A stretch of 64,000 bases of DNA from Chloroflexota bacterium (lineage in GTDB: Bacteria > Chloroflexota > Anaerolineae > Anaerolineales > Anaerolineaceae), in contig JAKAFP010000001.1 of assembly GCA_021825925.1 (NCBI GenBank), forward strand, positions 1-64,000, written 5' to 3'. Position 1 is the first letter of the stretch; each line of letters starts with the position of its first letter. Both the position numbers and the translations under genes were made by a program. Of this stretch, positions 25,967 to 34,800 are shown piece after piece. The notes under the pieces are model-generated. The model was not told where the DNA came from and searched no databases. It saw only the letters and a list, made by a program, of their open reading frames with translations.

Positions 25967-26317
25967 GTCTGGCAGATCGCGCTCGATTTCGTCAGGCGAT
26001 TGACCTCTTTCGAGGCGGTTGACCACTTCATCGAATTCGCCGGGCAGGTCGTTGGCGCCCAGCTGAGTTTTCATCTCTCGCATCATTTTGCCGAGTGCCT
26101 GTGGGTCCGAGTCGAGGGCGTTGAGGTTGGCAGGGTCGGCCAGCGTCGCCAGCCTTGAACGGTCTCCCAGAGAGAAACGCACCTTGCGGATATAACGGGT
26201 AACATTGACCGATCCGCAATGCGGGCATTTACCCTGATAGCCATCATAGTCGGCAAAGCTCAAGAATATTTCATATCTCTTGCGGCAATCCACACAGCGA
26301 AATTCGTAGGTAGGCAT
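25925..26317 (-). CDS. FmdB-family zinc-ribbon protein
   Basis: This 130-residue protein starts with the FmdB zinc ribbon MPTYEFRCVDCRKRYEI, with Cys at 8, 11, 31 and 34. The rest is charged and probably disordered, ending in an Asp-rich tail (GGTMDVDI). FmdB-type ribbons are regulatory or chaperone-like; no precise role is known. The 3' end has been duplicated downstream. It is divergent from the guanylate kinase gene. Confidence 0.85.
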   Translation of the reverse strand: MPTYEFRCVDCRKRYEIFLSFADYDGYQGKCPHCGSVNVTRYIRKVRFSLGDRSRLATLADPANLNALDSDPQALGKMMREMKTQLGANDLPGEFDEVVNRLERGQSPDEIERDLPDLGSDSGGTMDVDI

Positions 26318-26396
26318 GCAAACCCTCGATCAGAAATTGAACAATATCCATTATAATCTTTGAAAACGTGTATCTGTATAACATAAAAGGACCTCA

Positions 26397-27020
26397 ATGG
26401 AATTGGATGAGTTAAACTTTGACCTATATCGCCCCCAGCCGCTGTTGATTGTTATATCCGGCCCCTCCGGCATTGGCAAGGATGCGGTATTGCAGGGATT
26501 GAGAGATCTGGATCTTGGGCTTCATTTTGTGATCACTGCCACCAGCCGGCTGCCGCGCCCCAACGAGGTGGATGGCAGGGATTACTTTTTCTTCTCACGC
26601 GAAGAATTTGCCAGGCGGATCGAAAATGGTGAGTTTATCGAATATGCCATGGTCTATGATGATTACAAGGGTGCACCACGTTGGCAGGTGGATGATGCAC
26701 TTAAAAGCGGCAGGGATGTTGTCATTAAGGTGGATGTGCAAGGGGCTGAGACTTATCGAAGACTCTATCCTGAAGCGGTTCTTATTTTCCTCATCCCCAG
26801 CAACATTGATGAGTGGTTTGGCAGGTTAAAAGCGCGCAATACTGAGACGCCGGAGAATCTGAAGGTCCGGATCGAAACCGCAAAAGAAGAGGTCAAGAAA
26901 ATTGGACTCTTTGATTATGTGGTTGTAAACGCTGAAAATTGTCTTAAGGAAGCAGTGGCTGATATTGTTTCCATTATTAGCGTTGAACATCATAAAGTTC
27001 ACCATAGAAAGTTGATCTGA
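26397..27020 (+). CDS. gmk: Guanylate kinase
   Basis: This 207-residue protein matches guanylate kinase, which phosphorylates GMP to GDP. Features are the P-loop ISGPSGIGKDAVL (about 20-32), the GMP-binding TSRLPRPNEVDGRDYFF (about 50-66), EEFARRIENGEFIEYA and KVDVQGAETYRR. The P-loop carries Asp-Ala where Ser/Thr normally follows the Lys, an unusual change for a Walker A site. The ribosome binding site AAAGGAC precedes the ATG. It is followed 1 bp later by the rhomboid gene, so they are co-transcribed. Confidence 0.9.
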   Translation: MELDELNFDLYRPQPLLIVISGPSGIGKDAVLQGLRDLDLGLHFVITATSRLPRPNEVDGRDYFFFSREEFARRIENGEFIEYAMVYDDYKGAPRWQVDDALKSGRDVVIKVDVQGAETYRRLYPEAVLIFLIPSNIDEWFGRLKARNTETPENLKVRIETAKEEVKKIGLFDYVVVNAENCLKEAVADIVSIISVEHHKVHHRKLI

Positions 27021-27021
27021 T

Positions 27022-27798
27022 ATGACGGTACCAAATTCCGAGACACCCCCTCCTGCCCAGCCAGTCGAGGGGCGCGTTCCTGTCTTTTTACGCACCAAAG
27101 CCAAACAGCCCACAGTGACCTACGTAATTTTGGGGGTTACCGTGCTGATGTATGCACTCCAATATCTTTCTCAAACGATGTTGGGCGGCACTGATTTGCC
27201 TTACGTGCTGGGCGGCAAGGTCAACGAGCTCATACTGCGTGGACAGATCTGGCGGCTGCTCACACCGGTTCTGCTCCACGGCAGCCTTATCCATCTGGCG
27301 TTCAATATGTATGCCCTCTATTCCATTGGCCGGGGTCTTGAACAATTCTATGGCCATGGGCGCTACCTGGGTTTATACCTGGTCGCAGGTTACACCGGTA
27401 ACGTGTTGTCTTTCTTGTTTTCTCCAAACCCATCACTTGGAGCTTCCACAGCCATTTTTGGGTTGGCGGCAGCCCAGGGAGTCCTAATTTATAAAAACAG
27501 GAAGCTGTTTGGCAATCGGGCACAACCCATGTTGATCAACCTGGGTTTGGTGCTTGCCATCAATCTTTCTTTGGGGTTCAGCGCCAATTCTGGCATTGAT
27601 TACTGGGGACATATTGGCGGGCTGATCGGTGGTGCCGTTTTTGCCTGGGTGGCGGGTCCGATGTTTGCGATCAAGGCAAATGCCGAAAACGGGCTTGAAC
27701 TGGTAGATTCGGTTAACCGCGAACAGCTGCGCTGGGCGGTGCTGCTCTCGGCGGGGCTTTTTACCGCCGCCGTGATCGGCAGATTTATTGTGGGATAA
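27022..27798 (+). CDS. Rhomboid-family intramembrane serine protease
   Basis: This 258-residue membrane protein cleaves transmembrane substrates inside the bilayer. Six or seven helices are visible. The catalytic Ser lies in GASTAIFG (S142) and the His in GHIGGLIGG (H197); the HGSLIHLAFNMYALYSIG helix with its conserved His and Asn is also typical. An N-terminal cytoplasmic stretch of about 35 residues is Pro-rich. It overlaps nothing, but lies 1 bp after gmk. A strong terminator follows. Confidence 0.92.
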   Translation: MTVPNSETPPPAQPVEGRVPVFLRTKAKQPTVTYVILGVTVLMYALQYLSQTMLGGTDLPYVLGGKVNELILRGQIWRLLTPVLLHGSLIHLAFNMYALYSIGRGLEQFYGHGRYLGLYLVAGYTGNVLSFLFSPNPSLGASTAIFGLAAAQGVLIYKNRKLFGNRAQPMLINLGLVLAINLSLGFSANSGIDYWGHIGGLIGGAVFAWVAGPMFAIKANAENGLELVDSVNREQLRWAVLLSAGLFTAAVIGRFIVG

Positions 27799-27832
27799 AA
27801 AAACGAGCTTCCAAATTGGAAGCTCGTTTTTC
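27797..27832. terminator. Bidirectional terminator after rhomboid gene
   Basis: Perfect 14-bp arms beginning AAACGAGCTTCC, separated by 1 nt, are flanked by A- and T-runs. It serves the rhomboid gene and the convergent lipoprotein gene. Confidence 0.92.
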
Positions 27833-27848
27833 AAAATACATTCTGGGT

Positions 27849-28643
27849 TTAGGGTTCGCTGATCTCAAACCAATTAACGTTCACTCTGACAGGATAGCTG
27901 TCATAAGAAGATACGCCAAAACCGACCTGGCCTTCTTTGAGGTCTTTGTGTGAGAAGCTGTGGGTAAATTCACCGTTGATATAAAGGGACATTTCCTGGC
28001 CCTGGCAGATCATGGTGTAGGTGTTGGTGTCGCGGCCCATATGAATGGCAGTTGATCCGCCGTCATACAGCTGGACGTATTTTTGAGCGACTACGTTGTC
28101 GTAGTAGTAAAGGGTCCATTCACCGTCATTGTCAATGTTGTATTCGTACCAACCGAGATCTCCATCATAGCGGCAGAAAAGGGTAATGGAATTATCATTT
28201 GTGGCCAGGTTTTCGGCTTCAATGTCAATGCGTACATCGGTGTAAGTATACGGTTCGTAATAAACATAGGTATACAGATCCTGTCCGTTATTGACAAATT
28301 TTAAAGCGCCGTCTTCAGCGTTAATGGTAGCCTCATCGGATGAGCCGCTGCCGAAATTAAACACATCATAGGTGAAGTTGCTCAGGTCGCCGTCGAATTC
28401 TTCCAGATAATATGCCTGGGCTTCAGTAGAAGAGGTGTCTTCGGTCGCAACAGCTTCAGTAACCTCAGCGGTAGGTTCTGCGGTTACAACCTTGTTAACC
28501 GTTTCTGGGGTGGCTGTTACCACGACAACCTTTGGTTCTTCAGTAGCGGATTTTCCTCCACCGAAGGGAAGGTTGCAGGCTGAGCTGACGATGAGAATAA
28601 AGATGGCGATAAAGGCTAGCGGAAATAGTAGAGTCTTTTTCAT
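27849..28643 (-). CDS. Putative lipoprotein with concanavalin-like domain
   Basis: This 264-residue protein has a signal peptide ending in a lipobox (SSAC, Cys about 23), a Thr/Glu/Val-rich linker (30-75) and a beta-rich domain (about 78-262) with Tyr, Trp and Asp repeats. The pattern of the last part (MICQGQEMSLYINGEF, then GQVGFGVSSYDSYPVRVNVNWFEI) is that of laminin-G/DUF1080-type jelly rolls that bind sugars. The ligand is unknown. The ribosome binding site AAAGGA precedes the ATG. Confidence 0.8.
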   Translation of the reverse strand: MKKTLLFPLAFIAIFILIVSSACNLPFGGGKSATEEPKVVVVTATPETVNKVVTAEPTAEVTEAVATEDTSSTEAQAYYLEEFDGDLSNFTYDVFNFGSGSSDEATINAEDGALKFVNNGQDLYTYVYYEPYTYTDVRIDIEAENLATNDNSITLFCRYDGDLGWYEYNIDNDGEWTLYYYDNVVAQKYVQLYDGGSTAIHMGRDTNTYTMICQGQEMSLYINGEFTHSFSHKDLKEGQVGFGVSSYDSYPVRVNVNWFEISEP

Positions 28644-28746
28644 GATTATCCTTTCAACTTGGGTAGGCAGATAAAACGCTAATGATTTATTAATTTTAGT
28701 ACTTTCTTAGCGAAAAGGACATAAGCAAATCATAAAAAAAACAGAT

Positions 28747-29919
28747 TTACGCTCCGCCTGCACCGTAATAACTTGGGTCGGTTGGGGTTTTTCCAGAAGG
28801 GTCCCAGACGTACACGGTCTCGTCCATGTTTGCCCAGTCGTAAAGCCAGTGAGAATCGGCGATCGAAAGGTTCACACAGCCGTGTGAGCGTTGATAACCA
28901 AAAAGTGTGTGCCAATAGGCGCCGTGTAATGCTCTTGCCTGGTCGAAATACATGATGTAAGGCACATCTTCAAGATAGTAATAATCAGAACGGTCGGCTT
29001 CAAAAGCGCCGCGCATGTATTCATGATCAATTTTTTTGTAGATCTTAAAGACACCCGGTTGGGTGAAGAATGGATCCACACCTGTGGCGACCAATGTTGC
29101 GTAAACAATGCGGTCTCCTTCATGGACCAACATGACCTGTTCATAAAGGTTGATCTCGATCCAGCGATCGGTCGTTACGCCTGCCGGTTTTTCAGTGTTG
29201 GGGATGACCCGGCTGAGAGAACGATGGCTGACCCATTCGTTTGGACCGATCATCAACCACTCAAGATCACCTTCCATTTCAGAAGCGTAAACACGCACAA
29301 CATTGTAGCGGTGATACTCCTTACCGGTAGCAGGAGCATTCGCCGAGGGTCCGGTGTATGATTTCGTTTCATCCAAAATCCAGCCAAAAGAGACAGTGGG
29401 GTTTTCTTTAAACTCGTAACCCTGAAAAAACTGTACGCCCACTTTGGTGATGTATTCCTTGCTGATCCATTTGTTATTGGCGATCTGGTAATAAAGACCT
29501 TTTTCTGTCTCCGCTTTGTTATATAAAGAGACATACTTGATCCTGCCCACGGGCATCTTTTTGCTTATTCTTTCAGCAAGCACATCTTCTATGGAATCAT
29601 ACATGGGCACTTCGCCATCGCTCACCTTGGCGTATTGATAGGGAACATCACCCAGGTTTGCCGGAGGATTGGCTACATATAGTGGCGCAGCGGGATAAGT
29701 GATTCCTTCCTGCGCGAGGGTGGATAAATGTTCAGCGGGACCAGCCAACTGGCAGTCTTGAGCGGTGAAAAGGTCGCTCTCGCCGGGGATGCACAGACCC
29801 TCACTTGAATTTCTGTTTGAAGGAAGCTCCTCAGCCAGGGCGGGCGAGGGGGGATTAACCAGGAGTTGTACTGCCAAAACGATCAAGAACGAGCCGGTAA
29901 TCAAGCATTGTTTTTTCAA
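28747..29919 (-). CDS. L,D-transpeptidase (YkuD domain)
   Basis: This 390-residue exported enzyme cross-links peptidoglycan. It has an N-terminal signal peptide (about 1-29), a long linker/SH3-like region and a YkuD domain (about 245-375) with the catalytic SHGCVNL (345-351, Cys 348) and the preceding His in ALHGAYWH. The length and tandem N-terminal domain resemble L,D-transpeptidases of Chloroflexota and Actinobacteria. It is on the same strand as the lipoprotein gene but 104 bp away. Confidence 0.9.
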   Translation of the reverse strand: MKKQCLITGSFLIVLAVQLLVNPPSPALAEELPSNRNSSEGLCIPGESDLFTAQDCQLAGPAEHLSTLAQEGITYPAAPLYVANPPANLGDVPYQYAKVSDGEVPMYDSIEDVLAERISKKMPVGRIKYVSLYNKAETEKGLYYQIANNKWISKEYITKVGVQFFQGYEFKENPTVSFGWILDETKSYTGPSANAPATGKEYHRYNVVRVYASEMEGDLEWLMIGPNEWVSHRSLSRVIPNTEKPAGVTTDRWIEINLYEQVMLVHEGDRIVYATLVATGVDPFFTQPGVFKIYKKIDHEYMRGAFEADRSDYYYLEDVPYIMYFDQARALHGAYWHTLFGYQRSHGCVNLSIADSHWLYDWANMDETVYVWDPSGKTPTDPSYYGAGGA

Positions 29920-29990
29920 TGGGCATCCTGTAAAAAATCAGACTAAATTTGCCTTATTTTAACCTAAAATCACATTCACATCTTGCAACT

Positions 29991-30473
29991 TCAACCAATT
30001 TGTTTGACCAGGGTGATCTCATCCCTGATCGGAATGCCATTTTCTGCGATCTTGGGGATGGACATTTTTACTTTCCGCGCTTCATCCACAGCACCTGGTC
30101 TCACTTCGGATATATAAAAGCCTCGTCTTTGATAGAAGCCAAGCGCGTTTAAATTGTCATTCGTGGTAACCAGCATACAGGTGCTGCATTGATGAGAGAG
30201 GGCATACGATTCGACTTTCTTCATTAAAGCGTCGCCTACGCCTTCCCCTTTTTGAAAGCTGTTTAACGTGACAATCTCGCATTCCTGTCCTTTAATCATA
30301 CAGGTTACCAGACCGACCAACTTTTCATCTTGCATGACCTTATATCCGGGTAATTCAGCCGGGTGAATAATGTCACCGTGGACGATCACATAATCACTGC
30401 CCCATTCCTTGATGATGATCTCTTTGACTTGCTCGAAATCAGCGGAATCAAGGGGCAGAATTCTTTTGCTCAT
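29991..30473 (-). CDS. GNAT-family N-acetyltransferase
   Basis: This 160-residue protein shows the GNAT fold. The acetyl-CoA loop is SFQKGEGVGDALMKKVESYA (about 82-101), and the later TTNDNLNALGFYQRRGF stretch is the usual beta4/helix4 segment. The substrate is unknown. It overlaps the upstream gene by 4 bp (ATGA), so the two are translationally coupled. Confidence 0.85.
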   Translation of the reverse strand: MSKRILPLDSADFEQVKEIIIKEWGSDYVIVHGDIIHPAELPGYKVMQDEKLVGLVTCMIKGQECEIVTLNSFQKGEGVGDALMKKVESYALSHQCSTCMLVTTNDNLNALGFYQRRGFYISEVRPGAVDEARKVKMSIPKIAENGIPIRDEITLVKQIG

Positions 30474-31084
30474 TTTGGCTCTTCCTTCCGCTTTTCAGCG
30501 GCAACCTCCAGCATTACCTGATAGGCTTTTTCTCCTAATAGATATTCCAACTCGGGGGCAAAGATCTCGATCAATGGTGTGGGGTGTTCGGCGGCTCTCA
30601 GACAGCTGCCTTTTTCTGCCAGCAGCGCCTCCACGGTGTCCAGGGTAAAACGGCCTTGGTCATCCTGGTCCAGCGGATGCAGAATGCAGTAGAAGGGTTT
30701 GAAGCGCCAGGGATGGAGTTGGTTCGCCATGGCGGCCACTTGCAGGGCACATTTCCCGTCGGTAAGGCAAAAAATGCAGGCGGTGTTGCCGTGATGCCAG
30801 GGGGCGTTTTCAACCGCAGTATGCAGCACTCTTCCACTGGGGCTGTGTTCATCGTTGTCTTCAACCGGTACGAACCATTCCCCTGGGATGCGGGCGGATT
30901 CAGGCATGAAGGGCAGGATCAAGGCGGAATTGGCGATAATATCCTCAACTTCACGCGGATCTATCCAGACCCCGAAGACGCAGCAAGCGCCGATACATTC
31001 CTCCAGACAGCAGCGTTTAAGAGGTTCTGACTCATACATGCGTGGATTGATGCGGTTCTCTAAGGTATTCTTTAATATATTCAC
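30470..31084 (-). CDS. Cys-rich DUF3109/YkgJ-like metal-binding protein
   Basis: This 204-residue protein has Cys clusters typical of putative Zn/Fe-binding YkgJ or DUF3109 proteins: RCCLEECIGACC (about 24-35), ACIFC, GKCALQ and FYCILHP. Such proteins are thought to bind iron-sulfur clusters or zinc but have no proven reaction. The start is GTG at 31084; an internal ATG at 31039 is an alternative. It is coupled to the downstream GNAT gene. Confidence 0.75.
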   Translation of the reverse strand: MNILKNTLENRINPRMYESEPLKRCCLEECIGACCVFGVWIDPREVEDIIANSALILPFMPESARIPGEWFVPVEDNDEHSPSGRVLHTAVENAPWHHGNTACIFCLTDGKCALQVAAMANQLHPWRFKPFYCILHPLDQDDQGRFTLDTVEALLAEKGSCLRAAEHPTPLIEIFAPELEYLLGEKAYQVMLEVAAEKRKEEPK

Positions 31085-31192
31085 ACACAGATTGTACCAT
31101 TCTACCTGAGAGCCCTGATGTACTCTCTTCGGACTTCGCGATTTAGAGTAAAATTAATTAATAATTAATTAAAATTGAAAAGGAGGAACCCA

Positions 31193-32134
31193 TTGCCTGT
31201 GTTTAAAATCTTGATTACGGATGGTCTTGATTCCAATGGAATTGCGATTTTGAAGAAGTCTGCTGAAGTGGTAGAAATGACCGGCATTACCCCCGATGAT
31301 TTGTTAAAAGAAATAGCTGAATATGATGCGTTGATCGTACGTGGACGCACCAAAGTGACCGCAGCCGTTTTTGATGCTGCAAAAAACCTTAAGGTGGTCG
31401 GGCGCGCCGGTGTTGGTGTGGATAACATTGATCTGGCAGCCGCCAAAGCCCACGGAGTCACTGTGGTGAATTCGCCCATGGCCACCACCACAGCCGTAGC
31501 CGAACTGACCATGGCGCTGATGTTAAGCGCAGTCCGCGAAATTGCCCGCGCGGATTCTTCATTGAAAGCCGGTAAGTGGCTGAAAAAAGAGTTTGAAGGA
31601 TTTGAGTTGAGCGGAAAAACCCTTGGGGTGATCGGCTTTGGGCGCATTGGCGCGGCCGTTGCCAAACGGGCTGCCGCCTTTGATATGACGATTTTGGGTT
31701 ACGATCCCATGGTTCCTGCAGAAGAGATCACCAAACGCGGCGGCACCCCCGTCAGTATGGATGAACTGCTTTCTCAATCTGACATGATCACCATGCATCT
31801 GCCCCTCACCGAAGAAACCAAAAGTTTGATTAATGCGGATGCCTTTGCTAAAATGAAGCAGGGTGTTTATCTGATCTGTGCGGCTCGTGGTGGAGTGATT
31901 GATGAAACCGCACTGCTGGATGCTCTCAACAGTGGCAAGGTCGCCGGCGCCGCACTGGATGTGTTTGTAACCGAGCCCCCGGGTCTGACGGATCTGGTCG
32001 CTCATCCAAAGCTGGTTTGCACACCGCATGTCGGCGCACAAACGGTCGAGGCTCAACACAGGGCAGCCCATGACATTGCTGAAGAAATTGTGGCAGCATT
32101 GAACGGTTCACCCTTAAGGTGGAAAGTAGCTTAG
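31193..32134 (+). CDS. serA: D-3-phosphoglycerate dehydrogenase-like 2-hydroxyacid dehydrogenase
   Basis: This 313-residue NAD-dependent dehydrogenase has the Rossmann motif GVIGFGRIG and the catalytic triad R232, E261 and H279. Together with the class V aminotransferase at 41955 it could feed serine synthesis, though they are not linked here. It lacks the ACT regulatory domain of full-length SerA. The start is TTG at 31193, 6 bp after AGGAGG; an upstream TTG at 31175 lies before the binding site and is unlikely. The gene is followed 23 bp later by the carboxypeptidase. Confidence 0.82.
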   Translation: MPVFKILITDGLDSNGIAILKKSAEVVEMTGITPDDLLKEIAEYDALIVRGRTKVTAAVFDAAKNLKVVGRAGVGVDNIDLAAAKAHGVTVVNSPMATTTAVAELTMALMLSAVREIARADSSLKAGKWLKKEFEGFELSGKTLGVIGFGRIGAAVAKRAAAFDMTILGYDPMVPAEEITKRGGTPVSMDELLSQSDMITMHLPLTEETKSLINADAFAKMKQGVYLICAARGGVIDETALLDALNSGKVAGAALDVFVTEPPGLTDLVAHPKLVCTPHVGAQTVEAQHRAAHDIAEEIVAALNGSPLRWKVA

Positions 32135-32157
32135 ATAAAAAAGGAAAATAAAACTCT

Positions 32158-33660
32158 ATGAATCAAAAACTGGAACAGTTCAAAAAGATCATGGCAGAAG
32201 TGACCGATCTGGGCAGAGCTGAAGCGCTGCTGGGTTGGGACCAACAGGTGAACATGCCCCGGGGTGGGGCTGAAGACCGCGGCAATATTTTGGAAACGAT
32301 CGCCGGGTTGATGCATGACAAATTCACCTCGCCTGAAGTGGGTGAATTGCTTCAAGACCTCAAACCCTATGCGGAATCACTTGACCCTCGTTCTGATGAT
32401 GCGTGCGTGATCAAGCGCGTGGCGCATGATTACGAGAAACAGGTCAAGGTATCCACTCAATGGGTGGCCGAATTCGCGAAAGAAACCACCATCAGCCAGA
32501 GCGTCTGGGAAGAAGCCAAAGCCAAGAACGATTTTGAACTCTTCCGTCCGCATCTCGAAAAAGTCGTTGAACTGCGCCGCCAATACGCGGATTTCTTCAA
32601 GCCATGGGATCATGTCTACGATCCCCTGTTGGACGATTTCGAACCCGGCCTCAAGACCAAGGAAGTCAAAGACATCTTTGGCAAACTGCGCCCTCAACAG
32701 GTGGAACTTTTAAAAGCCATTGCCGGTAAACCCGTGATTGACGACAGCTTCCTGCACATCCCTTATGACGAAAAGGGTCAATGGGATTTCGGCGTGGATG
32801 TGATCACCCGCTTTGGCTATGATTGGAACCGCGGCCGCCAGGATAAGGCTGTGCATCCCTTCACCACCGGCTTCGGCATTGACGACATTCGCATCACCAC
32901 CCGTTTCGATCCTGAAAGAGCCGCCTCGGCGTTGTTCAGCACCATGCACGAAGGTGGACACGCACTTTACGAACAGGGCATCAGCCATACCCTGGCGCGC
33001 TCTCCCCTGGCCACTGGCACTTCCATGGCTGTGCATGAATCCCAATCGCGCATGTGGGAAAACCTCGTTGGACGATCCAAACCCTTCTGGAAATTCTTCT
33101 ATCCTAAACTGGTGAAGCTCTTCCCATCCCAGCTTGGCAACGTCAGCATGGATGCCTTCTACAAGGGCATCAACAAGGTTGAGCCGTCCCTGATTCGCGT
33201 GGAAGCGGATGAGGCTACCTATAACCTGCACGTCATGCTGCGTCTCGAACTCGAGATCGCCTTGATGGAAGGTTCCTTAAAGGTCAAAGATCTGCCAGAA
33301 GCCTGGAACGCCCGCATGAAAGATTATTTGGGTGTGGTTCCCTCCAAAGACAGCGAGGGTGTGCTGCAAGACGTACACTGGTCCACCGGCAGCATCGGCT
33401 ACTTCCCGACCTATGCCTTGGGAAACCTTGTCTCTTCGCAGTTGTGGGAAAAGATCAATGAAGATATTCCCAATCTCGAAGCTCAGATCGAACAGGGAAA
33501 ATTTGACGAACTGCTTTCATGGCTGCGGGTCAAGATCCACCAGCACGGTGCCAAATTCGAACCCCAACAGTTGGTCAAGGAAGTCACCGGTTCGACCATC
33601 ACTCCGGAACCATACATTCGCTATCTGAAGACCAAATACAGCGAGATCTACAATCTTTAA
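32158..33660 (+). CDS. Carboxypeptidase Taq (peptidase family M32)
   Basis: This 500-residue cytoplasmic zinc carboxypeptidase has the family's HEGGH site (H264, E265, H268) and the downstream HESQSRMWEN with the third ligand Glu. The full-length match, including the DDIRITTRFDP stretch before the site and the C-terminal SIGYFPTYALGNLVSSQLW, makes the call firm. It removes C-terminal amino acids from peptides. A perfect inverted repeat follows. Confidence 0.95.
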   Translation: MNQKLEQFKKIMAEVTDLGRAEALLGWDQQVNMPRGGAEDRGNILETIAGLMHDKFTSPEVGELLQDLKPYAESLDPRSDDACVIKRVAHDYEKQVKVSTQWVAEFAKETTISQSVWEEAKAKNDFELFRPHLEKVVELRRQYADFFKPWDHVYDPLLDDFEPGLKTKEVKDIFGKLRPQQVELLKAIAGKPVIDDSFLHIPYDEKGQWDFGVDVITRFGYDWNRGRQDKAVHPFTTGFGIDDIRITTRFDPERAASALFSTMHEGGHALYEQGISHTLARSPLATGTSMAVHESQSRMWENLVGRSKPFWKFFYPKLVKLFPSQLGNVSMDAFYKGINKVEPSLIRVEADEATYNLHVMLRLELEIALMEGSLKVKDLPEAWNARMKDYLGVVPSKDSEGVLQDVHWSTGSIGYFPTYALGNLVSSQLWEKINEDIPNLEAQIEQGKFDELLSWLRVKIHQHGAKFEPQQLVKEVTGSTITPEPYIRYLKTKYSEIYNL

Positions 33661-33670
33661 TCGCTACCAG

Positions 33671-33704
33671 ATACAGGCCTTGCGCGTTAGCGCAAGGCCT
33701 GTAT
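33671..33704. terminator. Hairpin terminator after carboxypeptidase
   Basis: Perfect 15-bp arms beginning ATACAGGCCTTGCGC with a GTTA loop lie 10 bp after the stop codon. The T-run on the plus strand is short (ACTTTA), so it may also be a stability hairpin. Confidence 0.7.
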
Positions 33705-33749
33705 ACTTTAAGTGCTTAACATCATCTGTTTCAGAATAGGGAATTTCAG

Positions 33750-34718
33750 TTGAAGCCAATCACCGCGCACACAATTCTTTGTTTGGTCTTGTTAATGATC
33801 TTTACAGGTTGCGCCTCGAATAGAGGGACACCGCAATCAGGTGCCTCCACGCAAGCCCTAACTCAGCAAGAAACAACACCGACTCAGGCTCCGGGTGAAA
33901 TGGTGGCAACTGCCACTTCGACCAGGATCCACACCGGCCCAACCATGGTGATCAAAACCCTCGAGGGGACTTCGATCCCTCCGATCGTGCTTACCCAACC
34001 CACACCTGAAGATACAGCCACCCTCGAACCCACCGTGGATGACAAGAATTTCCCTAATGCCCAGATTCAGATCATCGAACCCGGCATCATGTCTCAATTG
34101 GCTTCACCCTTCACGGTGCAGGCCAGTGTGGTGCCTGGCGCCGGCCGCCTGGTGAGCATGCAGTTGTTCGGCGAGGATGGACGGTTGATCCACGATCAAT
34201 TGCTCAAGCTTTCAACCGCCGATTCCGGTTGGTCAAACCTGGTTGAAGAGATCAAGTTTGAGATCCCCACCGCGGGCGAATCTGCCATGCTGGTCATTTC
34301 GACCCACGACGAATTTGATCGGCCCATTACACAGGCTGCCACCCAGATCTTCTTAATGCAGATCGGCAAGAGCGAGATCAATGGGTACGACTTTATCAAA
34401 CAGCCCTATATTGTGAAATCTTTTAAAGATGAAGCCGTGATCAGCGGCGGCGTGGTGAAAGTGACCGGCTTTGCTCATTCCTACAACAGCAACCCCCTGA
34501 TCATCGAATTGTTGACTGAATCAGGTGGTGTGATGGAAACGCAGCTCATCAAGCTGCCTCGTGGGTCAGAAAATCTGAATTACGTCCCCTTCAGCGCAGA
34601 CATCCCCTACAATGTAGGCATTACCACCCCGGTGCGGATGACCATCCGGCAGCGCTCACTGCTGCTGCCCAACATTGATAACGCTCTGGCCAGCTGGACC
34701 CTCACCCTCAAACCATAA
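33750..34718 (+). CDS. Putative lipoprotein of unknown function
   Basis: This 322-residue protein starts at TTG, 9 bp after AGGG. The signal peptide ends in a lipobox (IFTGC, Cys about 21) and is followed by a Thr/Gln-rich linker to about residue 85. The remainder (about 110-320) looks like two Ig-like or Gmad2-type beta domains (TVQASVVPGAGRLVSMQLF, then VKVTGFAHSYNSNPLIIELL). I do not recognise a specific family. It ends 5 bp before the repeat at 34724. Confidence 0.75.
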   Translation: MKPITAHTILCLVLLMIFTGCASNRGTPQSGASTQALTQQETTPTQAPGEMVATATSTRIHTGPTMVIKTLEGTSIPPIVLTQPTPEDTATLEPTVDDKNFPNAQIQIIEPGIMSQLASPFTVQASVVPGAGRLVSMQLFGEDGRLIHDQLLKLSTADSGWSNLVEEIKFEIPTAGESAMLVISTHDEFDRPITQAATQIFLMQIGKSEINGYDFIKQPYIVKSFKDEAVISGGVVKVTGFAHSYNSNPLIIELLTESGGVMETQLIKLPRGSENLNYVPFSADIPYNVGITTPVRMTIRQRSLLLPNIDNALASWTLTLKP

Positions 34719-34723
34719 TTATT

Positions 34724-34784
34724 GTACGGGCGTATGGCCACCCAGGCACCCAAGCGAATTTTTGCGAAGGGTGTACGCCCGTAC
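34724..34784. repeat. Interrupted palindrome related to the 28-bp family (copy 3)
   Basis: Perfect 11-bp outer arms GTACGGGCGTA and TACGCCCGTAC enclose 39 bp with a partial inner inverted repeat (CACCC/GGGTG). It fills the space between two convergent genes and starts 5 bp after one stop codon. Outer arms match the copies at 60772 and 60970. Confidence 0.8.
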
Positions 34785-34800
34785 CAAATGAATCTGTATC

